From assembly GCA_015490995.1 (NCBI GenBank), contig WFWT01000071.1:1-42183 (forward strand): a stretch of 42,183 bases of DNA. Direction: 5' to 3'. Both the position numbers and the translations under genes were made by a program. Numbering within the stretch: the first letter of the stretch is position 1; the number at the start of each line of letters is the position of its first letter. Positions 1 through 8,536 of the stretch are shown in pieces. Under the pieces are notes generated by a model, which searched no databases, was not told the DNA's origin, and saw nothing but the letters and a program-made list of their open reading frames with translations. Origin of the DNA: Anaerolineae bacterium. GTDB taxonomy: Bacteria; Chloroflexota; Anaerolineae; JAADDB01.

Positions 1-511
1 CAGAAGGTGTGGGGGTGGGGGTGGGCGGTCGTGGGGTCGGGGCCGTACCCGTCGGCGGCGGCGTAGGGGACGGAGGGGCGGTAGGCGCGACCCCTGATAA
101 AGGAATGAAAATGCGATCCCCAACCCACATCCAGTCGTTGGGGTGAATAGCTTGAGGGTTCAAGCGTTTCAGCACACGCACCGAAACGCCGGTGCGCAGG
201 GCCAGACCTAGCCAGGTATCGCCCGGTTGCACTACGTACCAGTACCCGCGCGTCTGTCGCACATCCCCGGTGGGGATCCAAATGCGCTCACCGACCCAAA
301 GCCAAAGGTTGGGTCGGATGGCTTGGGGATTGTTCGCCTGTAATACCCCGACCGGGATGCCGGTGCGGGCGGAGAGGGACCACCACGAATCGCCGGGTTG
401 AACGGTGTACCAGTAACCTTCACCTTGCTGCGCGTGCACGGGTGTGAGGAGCAGGGCCCCGAAAAGCACGACGACGGCGATGCTGATCCACGATGGACGG
501 GGCTTCTTCAT
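1..511 (-). CDS. Secreted LysM-domain protein, C-terminus cut by window edge
   Basis: A gene read from 511 leftwards that runs off the window. It starts with a signal peptide: MKKP, then a hydrophobic core ISIAVVVLFGALLL and a likely cleavage after VHA. Two tandem LysM modules of about 48 residues follow. Each opens with YWY.VQPGD and closes with VG(E/D)RI(W/F)IP; between them is the spacer TGDVRQTRG. A Pro/Thr-rich linker starts after the second module and continues past the edge. LysM modules bind N-acetylglucosamine polymers such as peptidoglycan, so the protein is probably extracellular and wall-associated. The ATG at 511 is preceded by GGGAGG at a 6-7 base spacing. Any effector domain lies beyond the window, so the enzymatic role is unknown. 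Confidence 0.85.
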   Translation of the reverse strand, partial: MKKPRPSWISIAVVVLFGALLLTPVHAQQGEGYWYTVQPGDSWWSLSARTGIPVGVLQANNPQAIRPNLWLWVGERIWIPTGDVRQTRGYWYVVQPGDTWLGLALRTGVSVRVLKRLNPQAIHPNDWMWVGDRIFIPLSGVAPTAPPSPTPPPTGTAPTPRPPTPTPTPS

Positions 512-654
512 TGTACGCCTCCCATGTGTGTCACCAACCCGCTGCTTGGTGCGGGGGGCCGGCTAACAAAGTGCAGGTTCACCTCTGTCCCGTTCACCGG
601 CCCGTCCACGCATTTCCACAGAGGCCCTGTTAAGGAAGCCTCCCGGTTATGTGG

Positions 655-684
655 ATTATACTGTGGACCGGGAGGAGTTCCCAA
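655..684 (-). promoter_or_regulatory. Sigma-70-type promoter for the LysM gene
   Basis: On the minus strand, TTGGGA (679-684) and a perfect TATAAT (655-660) are separated by 18 bases. It lies between the SOD terminator and the LysM start and would give a leader of about 135 bases. Inferred from sequence only. Confidence 0.6.
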
Positions 685-739
685 GTCCCTTGGGGGGGAC
701 GGTTGTTCCTGTCGAGAGATAGACGTGGGGCGTGTAACA

Positions 740-771
740 AACAGCTGCGCCCCAAGGGGGGCGCAGCTGTT
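740..771 (-). terminator. Hairpin terminator after superoxide dismutase
   Basis: A perfect 14-bp stem (740-753 with 758-771) closes a 4-base loop. On the minus strand it is followed by a short T-rich stretch (TTTGTTA). It lies about 30 bases past the SOD stop codon, so it fits an intrinsic terminator with a weak U-tract. Confidence 0.75.
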
Positions 772-802
772 CCATGGGAGGGCACCGAAAACCTCAGCGG
801 CC

Positions 803-1417
803 TCATTTCCGTGCGGCCGCGAAGCGGCGGGCCACTTCTTCCCAGTTCACAACATTCCACCAGTTATTGACGTACTCCGCTCGGCGGTTCTGGTATTTCA
901 AATAGTAGGCGTGCTCCCACACATCCAGACCCAGGATGGGGGTAAAGCCGTCCATGTACGGGCTGTCCTGGTTAGGGGTGGAGTACACCCGGAGTTTGCC
1001 AAAACCGTCCACCACCAGCCAGGCCCATCCGCTGCCGAAGCGGGTCATGGCAGCTTTCGTAAAGGTTTCCTTGAACGCGTCAAAACTGCCAAAGGCAGCG
1101 TTGATGGCAGCGGCCAACTCTCCGGTCGGTGCCCCCCCACCGTTGGGTGTCATGACGGTCCAGAACAGGCTGTGGTTGGCATGGCCGCCGCCATTGTTGC
1201 GCACCGCGGTGCGGATGTCCTCCGGCACACTTTGGATGTTGCGCAACAGGTCCTCCACACTGTAAGTTTGAAGTTCCGGGTATTTCTCCAGGGCCGCGTT
1301 CAGGTTGTTCACGTACCCTGCGTGATGCTTGGTGTGGTGGATAGTCATGGTCTGCTCATCAATGTAAGGCTCCAGAGCGTTGTACGGATAAGGCAGGCTG
1401 GGCAGTTCAAAGGCCAT
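803..1417 (-). CDS. sodA: Superoxide dismutase, Mn/Fe family
   Basis: This 204-residue protein has normal family length and no signal peptide, so it should be cytoplasmic. It converts superoxide to oxygen and hydrogen peroxide. The four metal ligands are visible: His27 (in TIHHTKHH), His82 ([11 protein letters not shown]), Asp165 and His169 (DVWEHAYY). The N-terminal helical hairpin is followed by the C-terminal alpha/beta domain with the NNWWNVVNW ending. GGGHANH together with NQDSP around residue 150 favours a manganese or cambialistic enzyme, but the metal cannot be fixed from sequence. The start is set by AAGGAGG five bases or so before ATG. It is monocistronic, with its own promoter at 1514-1542 and a terminator at 740-771. 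Confidence 0.97.
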   Translation of the reverse strand: MAFELPSLPYPYNALEPYIDEQTMTIHHTKHHAGYVNNLNAALEKYPELQTYSVEDLLRNIQSVPEDIRTAVRNNGGGHANHSLFWTVMTPNGGGAPTGELAAAINAAFGSFDAFKETFTKAAMTRFGSGWAWLVVDGFGKLRVYSTPNQDSPYMDGFTPILGLDVWEHAYYLKYQNRRAEYVNNWWNVVNWEEVARRFAAARK

Positions 1418-1513
1418 GGGACACCTCCTTCATTGCACAGGGTTGGGAGAAACGCCTATCATGCCACGCCGGCGAGTGCAGGCGAGGGCCAGTGACGTCT
1501 GTCCACCGTGTTC

Positions 1514-1542
1514 ATTATAGGAGCTTCCTTTGCCGGCGTCAA
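1514..1542 (-). promoter_or_regulatory. Near-consensus promoter for superoxide dismutase
   Basis: On the minus strand, TTGACG (1537-1542) and TATAAT (1514-1519) are separated by exactly 17 bases. The predicted start near 1507 leaves a leader of about 90 bases. I see no obvious operator palindrome around it. Confidence 0.8.
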
Positions 1543-1629
1543 TTTGAGCAACGATCATGCTGTTAAAACCGATGTGAGGTGGATAGGAGCGTGAGCCCAA
1601 GAGCGCGGGTAAATTTTTATGAAGCGCAT

Positions 1630-1657
1630 TTGACAAATTGGGGGGATTGGGTAAGAT
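1630..1657 (+). promoter_or_regulatory. Promoter for the SAM riboswitch operon
   Basis: A perfect -35 TTGACA (1630-1635) and a -10-like TAAGAT (1652-1657) are separated by 16 bases. It lies just before the riboswitch aptamer and diverges from the SOD promoter about 90 bases away. Confidence 0.65.
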
Positions 1658-1688
1658 AGGGGACTAACAACTGCATATGGGGACTGAC

Positions 1689-1826
<138 letters not shown>

Positions 1827-1846
1827 TCGTCAGCGCACATGTTGAC

Positions 1847-1873
1847 AAGCCTCTTCCAGAAAGAGGCTTTTTT
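1847..1873 (+). terminator. Riboswitch-controlled intrinsic terminator
   Basis: A 9-bp stem (1847-1855 with 1861-1869) with loop CCAGA runs into six Ts (1868-1873). The competing antiterminator is visible: bases 1811-1819 pair perfectly over 9 bp with 1852-1860. That helix uses the 3' strand of P4 and the first bases of the P1 3' strand, so it cannot coexist with the SAM-bound aptamer. SAM binding should therefore allow termination. Confidence 0.93.
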
Positions 1874-1908
1874 CATGCCGGCCCTCCCCAGCGAGCAAGG
1901 AGGGCCAC

Positions 1909-3147
1909 ATGTTTTCTAAGGGGGATCACGTGATGGACAAGATAGCTACCGAGCGCACGAAATCGCGGTTGGGGACTCAGGTGGTGCACGCGGGGGAACC
2001 GCGACAGAACCCGTACGGGAGCATCACCGTGCCCATTGTGCAGACGGCGGCGTACACCTTTGCCGATACCGATGCGCTTGAGCAATTCATGGCCGAGCGC
2101 ATGTTCTGGGATAAACCCGAATTCCAGGAATATGGCCGATATGGCAACCCGACCGTCCGAGTGGTGGAGGAAAAACTGGCCGTGCTGGAAGGGGGGGAGG
2201 AAGCCATCCTCCTCTCGTCCGGTATGGCCGCCATTACGTTGGCGCTCCTTATCCTGTTGCATCCGGGCGATCACCTCGTCATCACCTCAGACCTGTACCG
2301 TCGCACCCGCACGTTCTGTCACACGTTTCTCAAGCGCTGGGGGGTGGAGATCAGCGTTGTGCCGCCGGGCGACCTGGAAGCGCTGGAGGCGGCCATCTGT
2401 CCCCGAACCCGCTTCATCTTCTCGGAGATTCCCACGAATCCTTTCCTCCACGTGATCGACCTCGAACAACTCGTTGCCATTGCCCGCCGCCATCAAGTGT
2501 ACACCATTGTGGATAGCACCTTTGCGACTCCCTGCAATCTCAATCCTCTTGCTTACGGTGTTGACCTCGTTGTTCACAGCGTGACCAAGTATCTTGCCGG
2601 TCACAATGATTTGCTGGCCGGGGTCATTGTCAGCAGCAGCGACTTGATGACTCCTCTGCGTGAAGCTCAGGCCATGTTCGGTGCTGTGGTCGACCCTTCG
2701 GCGGCCTATTTGATCCTGCGCGGCCTGAAGACGCTGGCCCTCCGAGTGGAGCGACAGAACGCGACGGCAATGACGGTGGCGCAGTACTTGGAAACCCATC
2801 CCCGGGTGCGCCGAGTGTGGTATCCCGGTTTGCCCTCCCACCCCGACCACGCGGTCGCCCGACGGCAGTTGCGCGGTTTTGGTGGGGTGGTGTCTTTTGA
2901 AATTGACGGCACCGGGGAGGAGACCCGGCGCTTTGTGGACGCGTTGCGCATTCCTCGGCTGGCGCCTAGCCTGGGAGGTGTGGAAAGTTTGGTCACTATC
3001 CCGGCTCTCATGAGCTTTTATGACGCCTCCCCGGAAGAGCGCGCGGCATTGGGCATTACGGACCAGCTGGTTCGTCTGTCGGTCGGGATCGAGGACCCAG
3101 AGGACCTCTTGGCCGACATTGAGCAAGCCCTGGCCCAGTTGGACTGA
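1909..3147 (+). CDS. PLP-dependent trans-sulfuration / sulfhydrylase enzyme (cystathionine gamma-synthase family)
   Basis: A 412-residue Cys/Met-metabolism PLP enzyme. The PLP lysine is K227 in [13 protein letters not shown]202 (VDSTFATP) contacts the pyridine ring. GRYGNPT around Y78 and SSGMAA near 103 are the cofactor phosphate and dimer-contact motifs, and VRLSVGIED near the end carries the carboxylate-binding arginine. The family includes cystathionine gamma-synthase, O-acetyl/O-succinylhomoserine sulfhydrylase, cystathionine lyases and methionine gamma-lyase, and motifs alone do not separate them. The SAM-I riboswitch in front and aspartate kinase behind argue for a biosynthetic step toward homocysteine. 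ATG 1909 is chosen because AGGAGG lies six to seven bases upstream; an in-frame ATG at 1933 has a weaker site. Confidence 0.93.
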   Translation: MFSKGDHVMDKIATERTKSRLGTQVVHAGEPRQNPYGSITVPIVQTAAYTFADTDALEQFMAERMFWDKPEFQEYGRYGNPTVRVVEEKLAVLEGGEEAILLSSGMAAITLALLILLHPGDHLVITSDLYRRTRTFCHTFLKRWGVEISVVPPGDLEALEAAICPRTRFIFSEIPTNPFLHVIDLEQLVAIARRHQVYTIVDSTFATPCNLNPLAYGVDLVVHSVTKYLAGHNDLLAGVIVSSSDLMTPLREAQAMFGAVVDPSAAYLILRGLKTLALRVERQNATAMTVAQYLETHPRVRRVWYPGLPSHPDHAVARRQLRGFGGVVSFEIDGTGEETRRFVDALRIPRLAPSLGGVESLVTIPALMSFYDASPEERAALGITDQLVRLSVGIEDPEDLLADIEQALAQLD

Positions 3148-3194
3148 CGCTGTACCCCATACCTTAACAGGACAAAGGAGGGTTAGCATCACCA

Positions 3195-4634
3195 ATGAAA
3201 GTACTCAAGTTTGGGGGGACTTCGGTGGGTTCGGCGGACGCGTTTGCCCAAGTGGCGCGCATTGTACGCCGGGCTTGGGAGCAGGATCCACACATCGTAG
3301 TGGTAACCAGCGCGATGGCAGGGGTGACCGATACCTTGATCCGGGCAGCGCAGCAGGCCGCGGCAGGTAACGAGGAACCGTACCGGGACGCGCGTAACGA
3401 GCTGCTGGTCAAACATCAGTTGGTTGCCGGACAGCTCATTGAAGACAACATCGAGCGGGCGGCTATCAGTCGGCTCCTGGACACCAAGTTGCGCGAGTTC
3501 GAACGATTGTGTCAGAGCATCTACATCCTGGGGGAGTTGACCCCCCGGGGACTCGATGTGGTTTCCGGCCTAGGGGAGCAGATGGCTGCGCCGCTGCTGG
3601 CCGCGGTGTTGCGAAACCACGGTGTGCCCGCAGAAGCCATCGATGCGCGGGAGATCATCGTGACGGACGACACCTTCGGCGCGGCCAACCCCTTGTTCGA
3701 GGAGACGTGCCAACGCGTGCAGGCCCGTTTGAGCCCCCTGTTAGAAGCAGGTACTGTGCCGGTGGTCACTGGCTTTATCGCCGCCACCCCCGACGGCGTC
3801 ACCACAACGCTGGGACGTGGGGGGTCGGATTACTCGGCTGCTCTCATCGGTGCCTGCCTTAACGCCGATGAGGTCCAGATCTGGACAGATGTCAACGGTA
3901 TCCTCACAGCAGACCCTCGCGTTGTGCCCAATGCTTGTACGCTACCTGAGCTCTCTTACATTGAAGCTGCTGAACTGGCGTATTTCGGTGCGAAGGTGCT
4001 TCATCCCAAGAGCATCCGGCCCGCGGTGGAACGGGATATCCCTATTCGGGTGCTGAACACGTTCGACCCGGACGGCCCCAACACCCGCATTGTGCGTCAA
4101 CCTCGGCCTACTGGGCTCACGGTGAAGGCGATTACCGCCATTCGAGATCTCGCTCTCGTCACCGTGGAAGGCCGCGGTATGATGGGAGTGCCGGGCATTG
4201 CTGCTCGTACCTTCAGCGCGGTAGCCCGTACGGGTGTGAGCGTGCTCATGATCTCCCAAGCCTCCTCCGAACAAAGCATTTGCTTTGTTATACCCGCCGC
4301 GGACGTGCACCGGGTATTGACCTCTTTGGAAGAGGAGATGGAGCGGGAATTGCGGCGGGGGTTCATTGACCGGATCTGGAGTCAGGATGACATCGTCATC
4401 ATCGCCGTGGTAGGCGCGGCCATGCGCGGCACACCGGGTATAGCCGCTCGCGTGTTTGGCGCTCTGGGCGAAGCGGGTATTAACGTTATCGCCATTGCAC
4501 AAGGGTCCAGCGAGGCGAACATTTCCCTGGTGGTAGCAGTGGACCGGGCCGACGAGGCAGTCCGACGGATTCACGAAGCGTTTCAGCTGGAGCGAGCGGC
4601 TGAGGTGTGGGAAGCCGAACGGGTGGCCGTCTAG
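3195..4634 (+). CDS. lysC: Aspartate kinase
   Basis: A 479-residue cytoplasmic enzyme that phosphorylates aspartate, the first step to lysine, threonine and methionine. KVLKFGGTSVG at the N-terminus is the aspartokinase signature with the catalytic lysine. TTLGRGGSDYSAALIG near residue 205 is the nucleotide/aspartate-binding region. A helical insert around residues 55-115 is typical of the longer lysine-sensitive/ThrA-like class. Two ACT domains occupy about 315-475, the usual site of feedback inhibition. It has no homoserine dehydrogenase fusion. It lies 47 bases after the riboswitch-controlled gene with no terminator between, so it is probably cotranscribed and also SAM-repressed. AGGAGGG stands 12 bases before ATG, a long spacing, but no better in-frame start is visible. 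Confidence 0.95.
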   Translation: MKVLKFGGTSVGSADAFAQVARIVRRAWEQDPHIVVVTSAMAGVTDTLIRAAQQAAAGNEEPYRDARNELLVKHQLVAGQLIEDNIERAAISRLLDTKLREFERLCQSIYILGELTPRGLDVVSGLGEQMAAPLLAAVLRNHGVPAEAIDAREIIVTDDTFGAANPLFEETCQRVQARLSPLLEAGTVPVVTGFIAATPDGVTTTLGRGGSDYSAALIGACLNADEVQIWTDVNGILTADPRVVPNACTLPELSYIEAAELAYFGAKVLHPKSIRPAVERDIPIRVLNTFDPDGPNTRIVRQPRPTGLTVKAITAIRDLALVTVEGRGMMGVPGIAARTFSAVARTGVSVLMISQASSEQSICFVIPAADVHRVLTSLEEEMERELRRGFIDRIWSQDDIVIIAVVGAAMRGTPGIAARVFGALGEAGINVIAIAQGSSEANISLVVAVDRADEAVRRIHEAFQLERAAEVWEAERVAV

Positions 4635-4641
4635 GCCGAGG

Positions 4642-4678
4642 GACAACGGGGTCCTTCGGCAGGACCTCACCGGTTGTC
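4642..4678 (+). terminator. Possible imperfect terminator hairpin after lysC
   Basis: GACAAC (4642-4647) pairs with GTTGTC (4673-4678), and an inner GGTCC pairs with GGACC, with an unpaired bulge between the helices. No T-tract follows, so termination is uncertain. Confidence 0.35.
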
Positions 4679-4689
4679 TGACAAGTGGC

Positions 4690-4718
4690 TTGGTCATCCC
4701 CCCTGTTTGCGGTATAAT
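4690..4718 (+). promoter_or_regulatory. Promoter for the ssnA operon
   Basis: TTGGTC (4690-4695) and a perfect TATAAT (4713-4718) are separated by 17 bases, about 110 bases before the ssnA start. Confidence 0.7.
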
Positions 4719-4831
4719 CCCCTCACCTGCCCCCTTTCCCCATGGGGTGTGGTGCACCGCGATGGCATAGCCGAGGCACAGGGTGTCCCCCTTGCTGGTG
4801 GCCGAGGGCAGTTCAGGAGGAGGATTGGCCC

Positions 4832-6211
4832 ATGGAATACCGTACAGGCGCGACGTACCTGATTGTGCATGGTCGGCTGGTGACCTTTGGGGAGGATCAC
4901 CGGATCATCGAGGACGGTGCTCTCTTGGTGAGCGGTGACGAAATTCAGGATGTGGGTACCACCGCGGAGTTGACGGCGCGCTATCCCGATGTGGACCGTC
5001 TGGACGCACGGGGGCAGCTGGTCATGCCGGGGCTGGTGGTGGCACACACGCACTTTTATGGCACCTTTGCGCGCGGCATGGCCATTCCCGGTCCGCCCAT
5101 GAAACACTTTCTGGAGATTTTGGCCCGTCTGTGGTGGCAGTTGGACCGGGCGTTAGATGAGGAGGCAATCCGCTATTCCGCGCTGGTGCCTATTGTGGAT
5201 GCCATTCGGCACGGCGCGACTACGCTGTTTGACCACCACGCGTCGAACCGGTGTGTGGATGGGTCGCTGGATATTATCGCTGAGGCGGTGCTAACCGCGG
5301 GTGTGCGGGCGTGTCTGTGCTATGAGGTGAGCGACCGGGACGGGCCGGAGGTAGCTGCAGCGGGCATTCGGGAGAACGTGCGTTTTATCAAACGCGTGCG
5401 ACAGGAAGCCCACCCGCGGCTGGCCGCCACGTTCGGTTTACACGCGGCCATGACCTTGTCCGACGCGACCTTGGAACGCTGCCTGGGTGAGGCCGAATCC
5501 CTTGGGAACGTGGGATTTCACATTCACGTAGCCGAGGGGCCCTTTGACCAGGATCACTCCCTGGTTGAACACGGTATGCGAGTAATAGACCGTCTGCACG
5601 CGCGCGGCATCCTGGGGCCGGATACTATTGTGGCTCACGCCATCGATATTGACGCGTGGGAAATGGCCGTACTCCGCGAGACAGGCACCTGGGTCTCCCA
5701 CCAGCCTCGTTCTAACATGAACAACGGGGTGGGGGTAGCCGATGTGCCTACCATGTTGCGGGGCGGGATGAAGGTCGTGCTGGGAAACGATGGGTTCTCC
5801 AACAACATGTTCACAGAGATGCACGTGGCTTACCTCCTGCACAAAGTCCATCGCCTGGACCCGAGGGTGTTGCCGGCCGACGAGGTGACGCGGGTGCAGT
5901 TTGTGCACAACGCGCGACTGGCCACTCATTTCTTCCCCAAGCCGGTAGGGGAACTGGTCCCCGGCGCCTTTGCCGACATTATCTTTGTGGACTACGTCCC
6001 TCCGACCCCGTTGACGGTAGAGAACTTGCCCTGGCACGTGATTTTCGGTATAGATGGCACCCAGGTGACCACCACCATTGTGGGCGGGCGTGTGCTGATG
6101 CGCGACCGAGAGCTCCTCACACTGGATGAGGAGGCCATCATGGCTCGGGCGCGCGAGGTAGCACAGGCGACGTGGCAGCGATTTTGGGATCTCAGCCGCG
6201 CGTCAGGATGA
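4832..6211 (+). CDS. ssnA: SsnA-type putative aminohydrolase (amidohydrolase superfamily)
   Basis: A 459-residue cytoplasmic metal-dependent hydrolase of the ATZ/TRZ-like amidohydrolase group. Metal-site residues are visible: H72 and H74 (AHTHFYG), H230/H232 (HIHVAEG), H269 (VAHAID) and D320 (GNDGFSNN). DHHAS near 134 and CLCYEVSDRDG near 161 are, as I recall them, diagnostic of SsnA. SsnA proteins are usually found with selenium-dependent molybdenum hydroxylase and purine or pyrimidine breakdown genes, and their substrate is not firmly known. None of those partners are in this window. The start is moved to ATG 4832 because AGGAGGAGG lies eight bases upstream; the longer open frame from 4742 adds 30 non-conserved residues. 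Its TGA overlaps the next gene's ATG. Confidence 0.88.
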   Translation: MEYRTGATYLIVHGRLVTFGEDHRIIEDGALLVSGDEIQDVGTTAELTARYPDVDRLDARGQLVMPGLVVAHTHFYGTFARGMAIPGPPMKHFLEILARLWWQLDRALDEEAIRYSALVPIVDAIRHGATTLFDHHASNRCVDGSLDIIAEAVLTAGVRACLCYEVSDRDGPEVAAAGIRENVRFIKRVRQEAHPRLAATFGLHAAMTLSDATLERCLGEAESLGNVGFHIHVAEGPFDQDHSLVEHGMRVIDRLHARGILGPDTIVAHAIDIDAWEMAVLRETGTWVSHQPRSNMNNGVGVADVPTMLRGGMKVVLGNDGFSNNMFTEMHVAYLLHKVHRLDPRVLPADEVTRVQFVHNARLATHFFPKPVGELVPGAFADIIFVDYVPPTPLTVENLPWHVIFGIDGTQVTTTIVGGRVLMRDRELLTLDEEAIMARAREVAQATWQRFWDLSRASG

Positions 6212-7740
6212 CCAAGACAGGCCTTCGGCGTACCCTAGTGGCTTTAAGCATCCTCGCCCTGGTGGCAGAAGGGGTGTACCTTGTTCTTTTCACCGGGCGT
6301 TTTCCCCTGGTGCGCTTGTACGCCACGTTGCCCCCGGTAGATTACGCTAAGCTGACGGACTATCGGTTAAGCGATGCTGCTTTGCTGGTAGGCGCGTATG
6401 GGCTGGTGCTGGCAGGGTTAGGTTGGCTTCTTTCCCGGGTCCCCTTGCCCCCCGCGCGGCCGGTGGTTTTGCTGATCTTGGCCGCTGCCGTGGTCTTTGG
6501 GGGGACGCTGTTCTGGGTGTATCCCGTGTTTGCCATTGACATGTTGTTTTACGCGCTGCACGCCCGGTTATGGGTGTTGTATGGTGCCAGCCCCCTCAAG
6601 GTGGCGCCGGCCCAGTTCCCCGAAGACCCGTGGATCGCCTTGAAGGGAGAGTGGGTGAACGTTCCCTCCACGTACAGCCCGCTGTGGGAGGTGCTAGGGG
6701 CTATCCCCGCTTGGCTGTTCGGCCCGGAGAATATGCTGGCCATCATGTTGGGGCTTAAGGGCATAGCCCTCCTGGCCTATCTGGCCAATGTGGTGCTCAT
6801 CGCGGCCATTGCTGCCCGCCTGTGGCCTGATAATTGGCCGTGGCGGGTGGTCTTCTTCGCGTGGAACCCTCTGGTCCTGCTGGAACTGGTAGCCAACGGG
6901 CATAATGATGGGGTGATGCTGGCGTTTCTCTTGCTGGCGGTGTGGTGGTGGCTTCGGGGGCGTGAGGGGATGGCCCATGCGGCGATGGCTTTGAGTACGT
7001 TGATCAAGCTGCCCCCGGTTTTTCTGTGGCCGTTTCTGTGGCTGGAGGGATTGTTGCGGCGACGTGGCCGTGAAAGCCTGCGCTATACGGCAAAGGTGGC
7101 ATTGGTCGTGGGGGGTACCGTGGGCGTGTTTCTCCTTTTCCTGTGGCCGGATCCGTTGGCCTGGCAGGCGTTCCGGGAGGGAGATACGGCCGGCCGGTCG
7201 CCTCAGGCTTTGGCCATCCTGGTTGCCATGGCACAGGAAATCCCGCGAGCCTACACCCGGGTGCAGCGGGTGTTTCAAGGGCTTTTTGTTGCCCTGTACG
7301 TGGGGCTGATGGGGTGGTTTGTCCGTCGGGTACGGGCTGCTTCCCCGGAGAGCTTGGCCCTTTCGGCACGGTGGGGGATGTTGGGCGAGGTGTGGTGGTG
7401 GGTGTTGGTAGCGCTCATTGGGGTGTTTGCTTCCAACTGGCGTCCCTGGTATGGGACGTGGCTGATAGCGCTGGCGGCTCTTCTGCCCGCACCTGCAGTG
7501 CACCGGAGCGCGTTCGTCCTCTCCTTCACGGCCCTGGTGGGTGATGTGTTCTGGACCAATGTGGCCTGGCAATTCGACCCTTATTTGCCTCAATTGCTGC
7601 GCCATGTGATTGGGGTAGGCTGGGTCTTCGGTGTACCGGTGCTCGCGTATGTGTGGCCTAAGTCGTGGCAAATGGGTTGCCATCTGCCGCGCGGTCTTTT
7701 CTCGGAAGAAAAACGTTCTGATATCAGGAGGAAGCGATGA
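6208..7740 (+). CDS. Multi-spanning GT-C membrane glycosyltransferase (GT87 / MptB-like)
   Basis: About 510 residues with roughly a dozen hydrophobic segments. The early loop FAIDMLFYALHARLW...YGASPL resembles the GT-C catalytic loop, with an acidic residue followed by a YG.(N/S)P motif. FFAWNPLVLLELVANGHNDG near residue 215 is very like polyprenol-phosphate-mannose-dependent alpha-mannosyltransferases and DUF2029/GT87 proteins. It should move a sugar from a polyprenyl-phosphate carrier onto a lipid or glycan at the outer face of the membrane; the sugar and acceptor are unknown. ATG 6208 overlaps the ssnA stop as ATGA. A GTG at 6172 would add 12 residues. Its own stop overlaps the next start, so the three genes form a coupled unit. 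Confidence 0.75.
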   Translation: MTKTGLRRTLVALSILALVAEGVYLVLFTGRFPLVRLYATLPPVDYAKLTDYRLSDAALLVGAYGLVLAGLGWLLSRVPLPPARPVVLLILAAAVVFGGTLFWVYPVFAIDMLFYALHARLWVLYGASPLKVAPAQFPEDPWIALKGEWVNVPSTYSPLWEVLGAIPAWLFGPENMLAIMLGLKGIALLAYLANVVLIAAIAARLWPDNWPWRVVFFAWNPLVLLELVANGHNDGVMLAFLLLAVWWWLRGREGMAHAAMALSTLIKLPPVFLWPFLWLEGLLRRRGRESLRYTAKVALVVGGTVGVFLLFLWPDPLAWQAFREGDTAGRSPQALAILVAMAQEIPRAYTRVQRVFQGLFVALYVGLMGWFVRRVRAASPESLALSARWGMLGEVWWWVLVALIGVFASNWRPWYGTWLIALAALLPAPAVHRSAFVLSFTALVGDVFWTNVAWQFDPYLPQLLRHVIGVGWVFGVPVLAYVWPKSWQMGCHLPRGLFSEEKRSDIRRKR

Positions 7741-8411
7741 TGGTCCATCGGATAGCCATTATCGGTGGAACGGGCAAGGAGGGTTCGGGGCTGGCCATGC
7801 GGTGGGCACGCGCGGGGTATGAGGTTATCATTGGTTCACGCAGCGCGTCGCGCGGCGCGCAGGTCGCTCAGCAGTTGAACGCCCGTTTGGGGCTGCACAG
7901 CATCCAGGGCACGGATAACGTCTCTGCCGCCCGGGCTGGGGATGTGGTGGTGCTGACGGTGCCTTATCAGGCCCATAAGGACATTTTAGCCGAGATCCGG
8001 GAGGCCGTGCAGGGCAAAGTGCTGATCGACGTCACCGTGCCGCTTAATCCGAACGACGTGACGGTAGCCCATTTTCCGCCCGGCGGTTCGGCCACTCAAG
8101 AAGCCCAAGCCTTTTTAGGGGATGGGGTCAGAGTGGTCTGCGCGTTCCAGAACATCTCTGCGGCCCACTTGAAGAACCCGGATCATCCCATTGAGTGTGA
8201 TGTGCTGGTGTGTGGGGATGATGAAGAGGCTAAGGCGGTGGCGATTGAACTGGCTCAAGCGGCCGGTATGCGGGGGTTGGATGCCGGCCCCCTGGCCAAC
8301 GCGGCGGTAGTGGAGGGGCTCACCCCCGTGCTTATCGGGCTTAACAAGCGGTATAAGGCCCGGGGAGCCGGCATTCGCATCACAGGTCTTGCCGATCCTC
8401 AGGGAAAGTAA
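7737..8411 (+). CDS. npdG: NADPH-dependent F420 reductase (F420-type NADP oxidoreductase)
   Basis: A 224-residue Rossmann protein of usual NpdG length. IAIIGGTGKEGSGLAMRWA at residues 6-24 is the F420:NADP oxidoreductase fingerprint, and GSRS at 33-36 supplies the NADP phosphate site. DVVVLTVPYQAH and VLIDVTVPLNP form the next beta-alpha units. VVCAFQNISAAHL and the C-terminal NKRYKARGAGIRITGL motif are also characteristic. The reaction is hydride transfer between NADPH and the deazaflavin F420. No F420 biosynthesis genes are in the window, so true F420 use is inferred. The ATG at 7737 overlaps the previous stop, with AGGAGG five bases upstream. Its link to the amidohydrolase and glycosyltransferase upstream is unclear. 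Confidence 0.9.
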   Translation: MMVHRIAIIGGTGKEGSGLAMRWARAGYEVIIGSRSASRGAQVAQQLNARLGLHSIQGTDNVSAARAGDVVVLTVPYQAHKDILAEIREAVQGKVLIDVTVPLNPNDVTVAHFPPGGSATQEAQAFLGDGVRVVCAFQNISAAHLKNPDHPIECDVLVCGDDEEAKAVAIELAQAAGMRGLDAGPLANAAVVEGLTPVLIGLNKRYKARGAGIRITGLADPQGK

Positions 8412-8441
8412 AGGCATTCGTTGGGAGATGCTGCTTTTAAG

Positions 8442-8489
8442 GAGCGGGGTGGTGTGGGTTCGTTGTTCCGAACTTGTACCACCCTGCTC
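8442..8489 (+). terminator. Long hairpin, probable terminator of the ssnA-npdG operon
   Basis: An outer 12-bp helix (8442-8453 with 8478-8489) continues through wobble pairs into an inner GTTCG/CGAAC helix, making an almost unbroken stem of about 21 pairs. No T-tract follows. Its position, 30 bases after the npdG stop and before the flippase gene, suggests termination or transcript protection. Confidence 0.5.
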
Positions 8490-8536
8490 TGCTGTGCGCC
8501 ATTGTAACGGTGTGTTGAGGAAACGCAGGTGATGGC

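Noticed and set aside
1-40. G-rich runs suggesting a G-quadruplex
   Set aside because: The runs are explained by Pro/Thr codons of the LysM protein linker on the other strand; no independent sign of function.
398-1495. Long 365-codon plus-strand frame opposite the superoxide dismutase
   Set aside because: It is antisense to a gene with all metal ligands and has no recognisable domain or ribosome site; GC-rich coding DNA commonly leaves such shadow frames.
2287-3195. 302-codon minus-strand frame opposite the PLP enzyme gene
   Set aside because: The other strand encodes a complete conserved enzyme; this frame has no family resemblance.
3195-4634. Bifunctional aspartate kinase-homoserine dehydrogenase
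   Set aside because: The frame ends right after the second ACT domain at 479 residues; no dehydrogenase domain follows.
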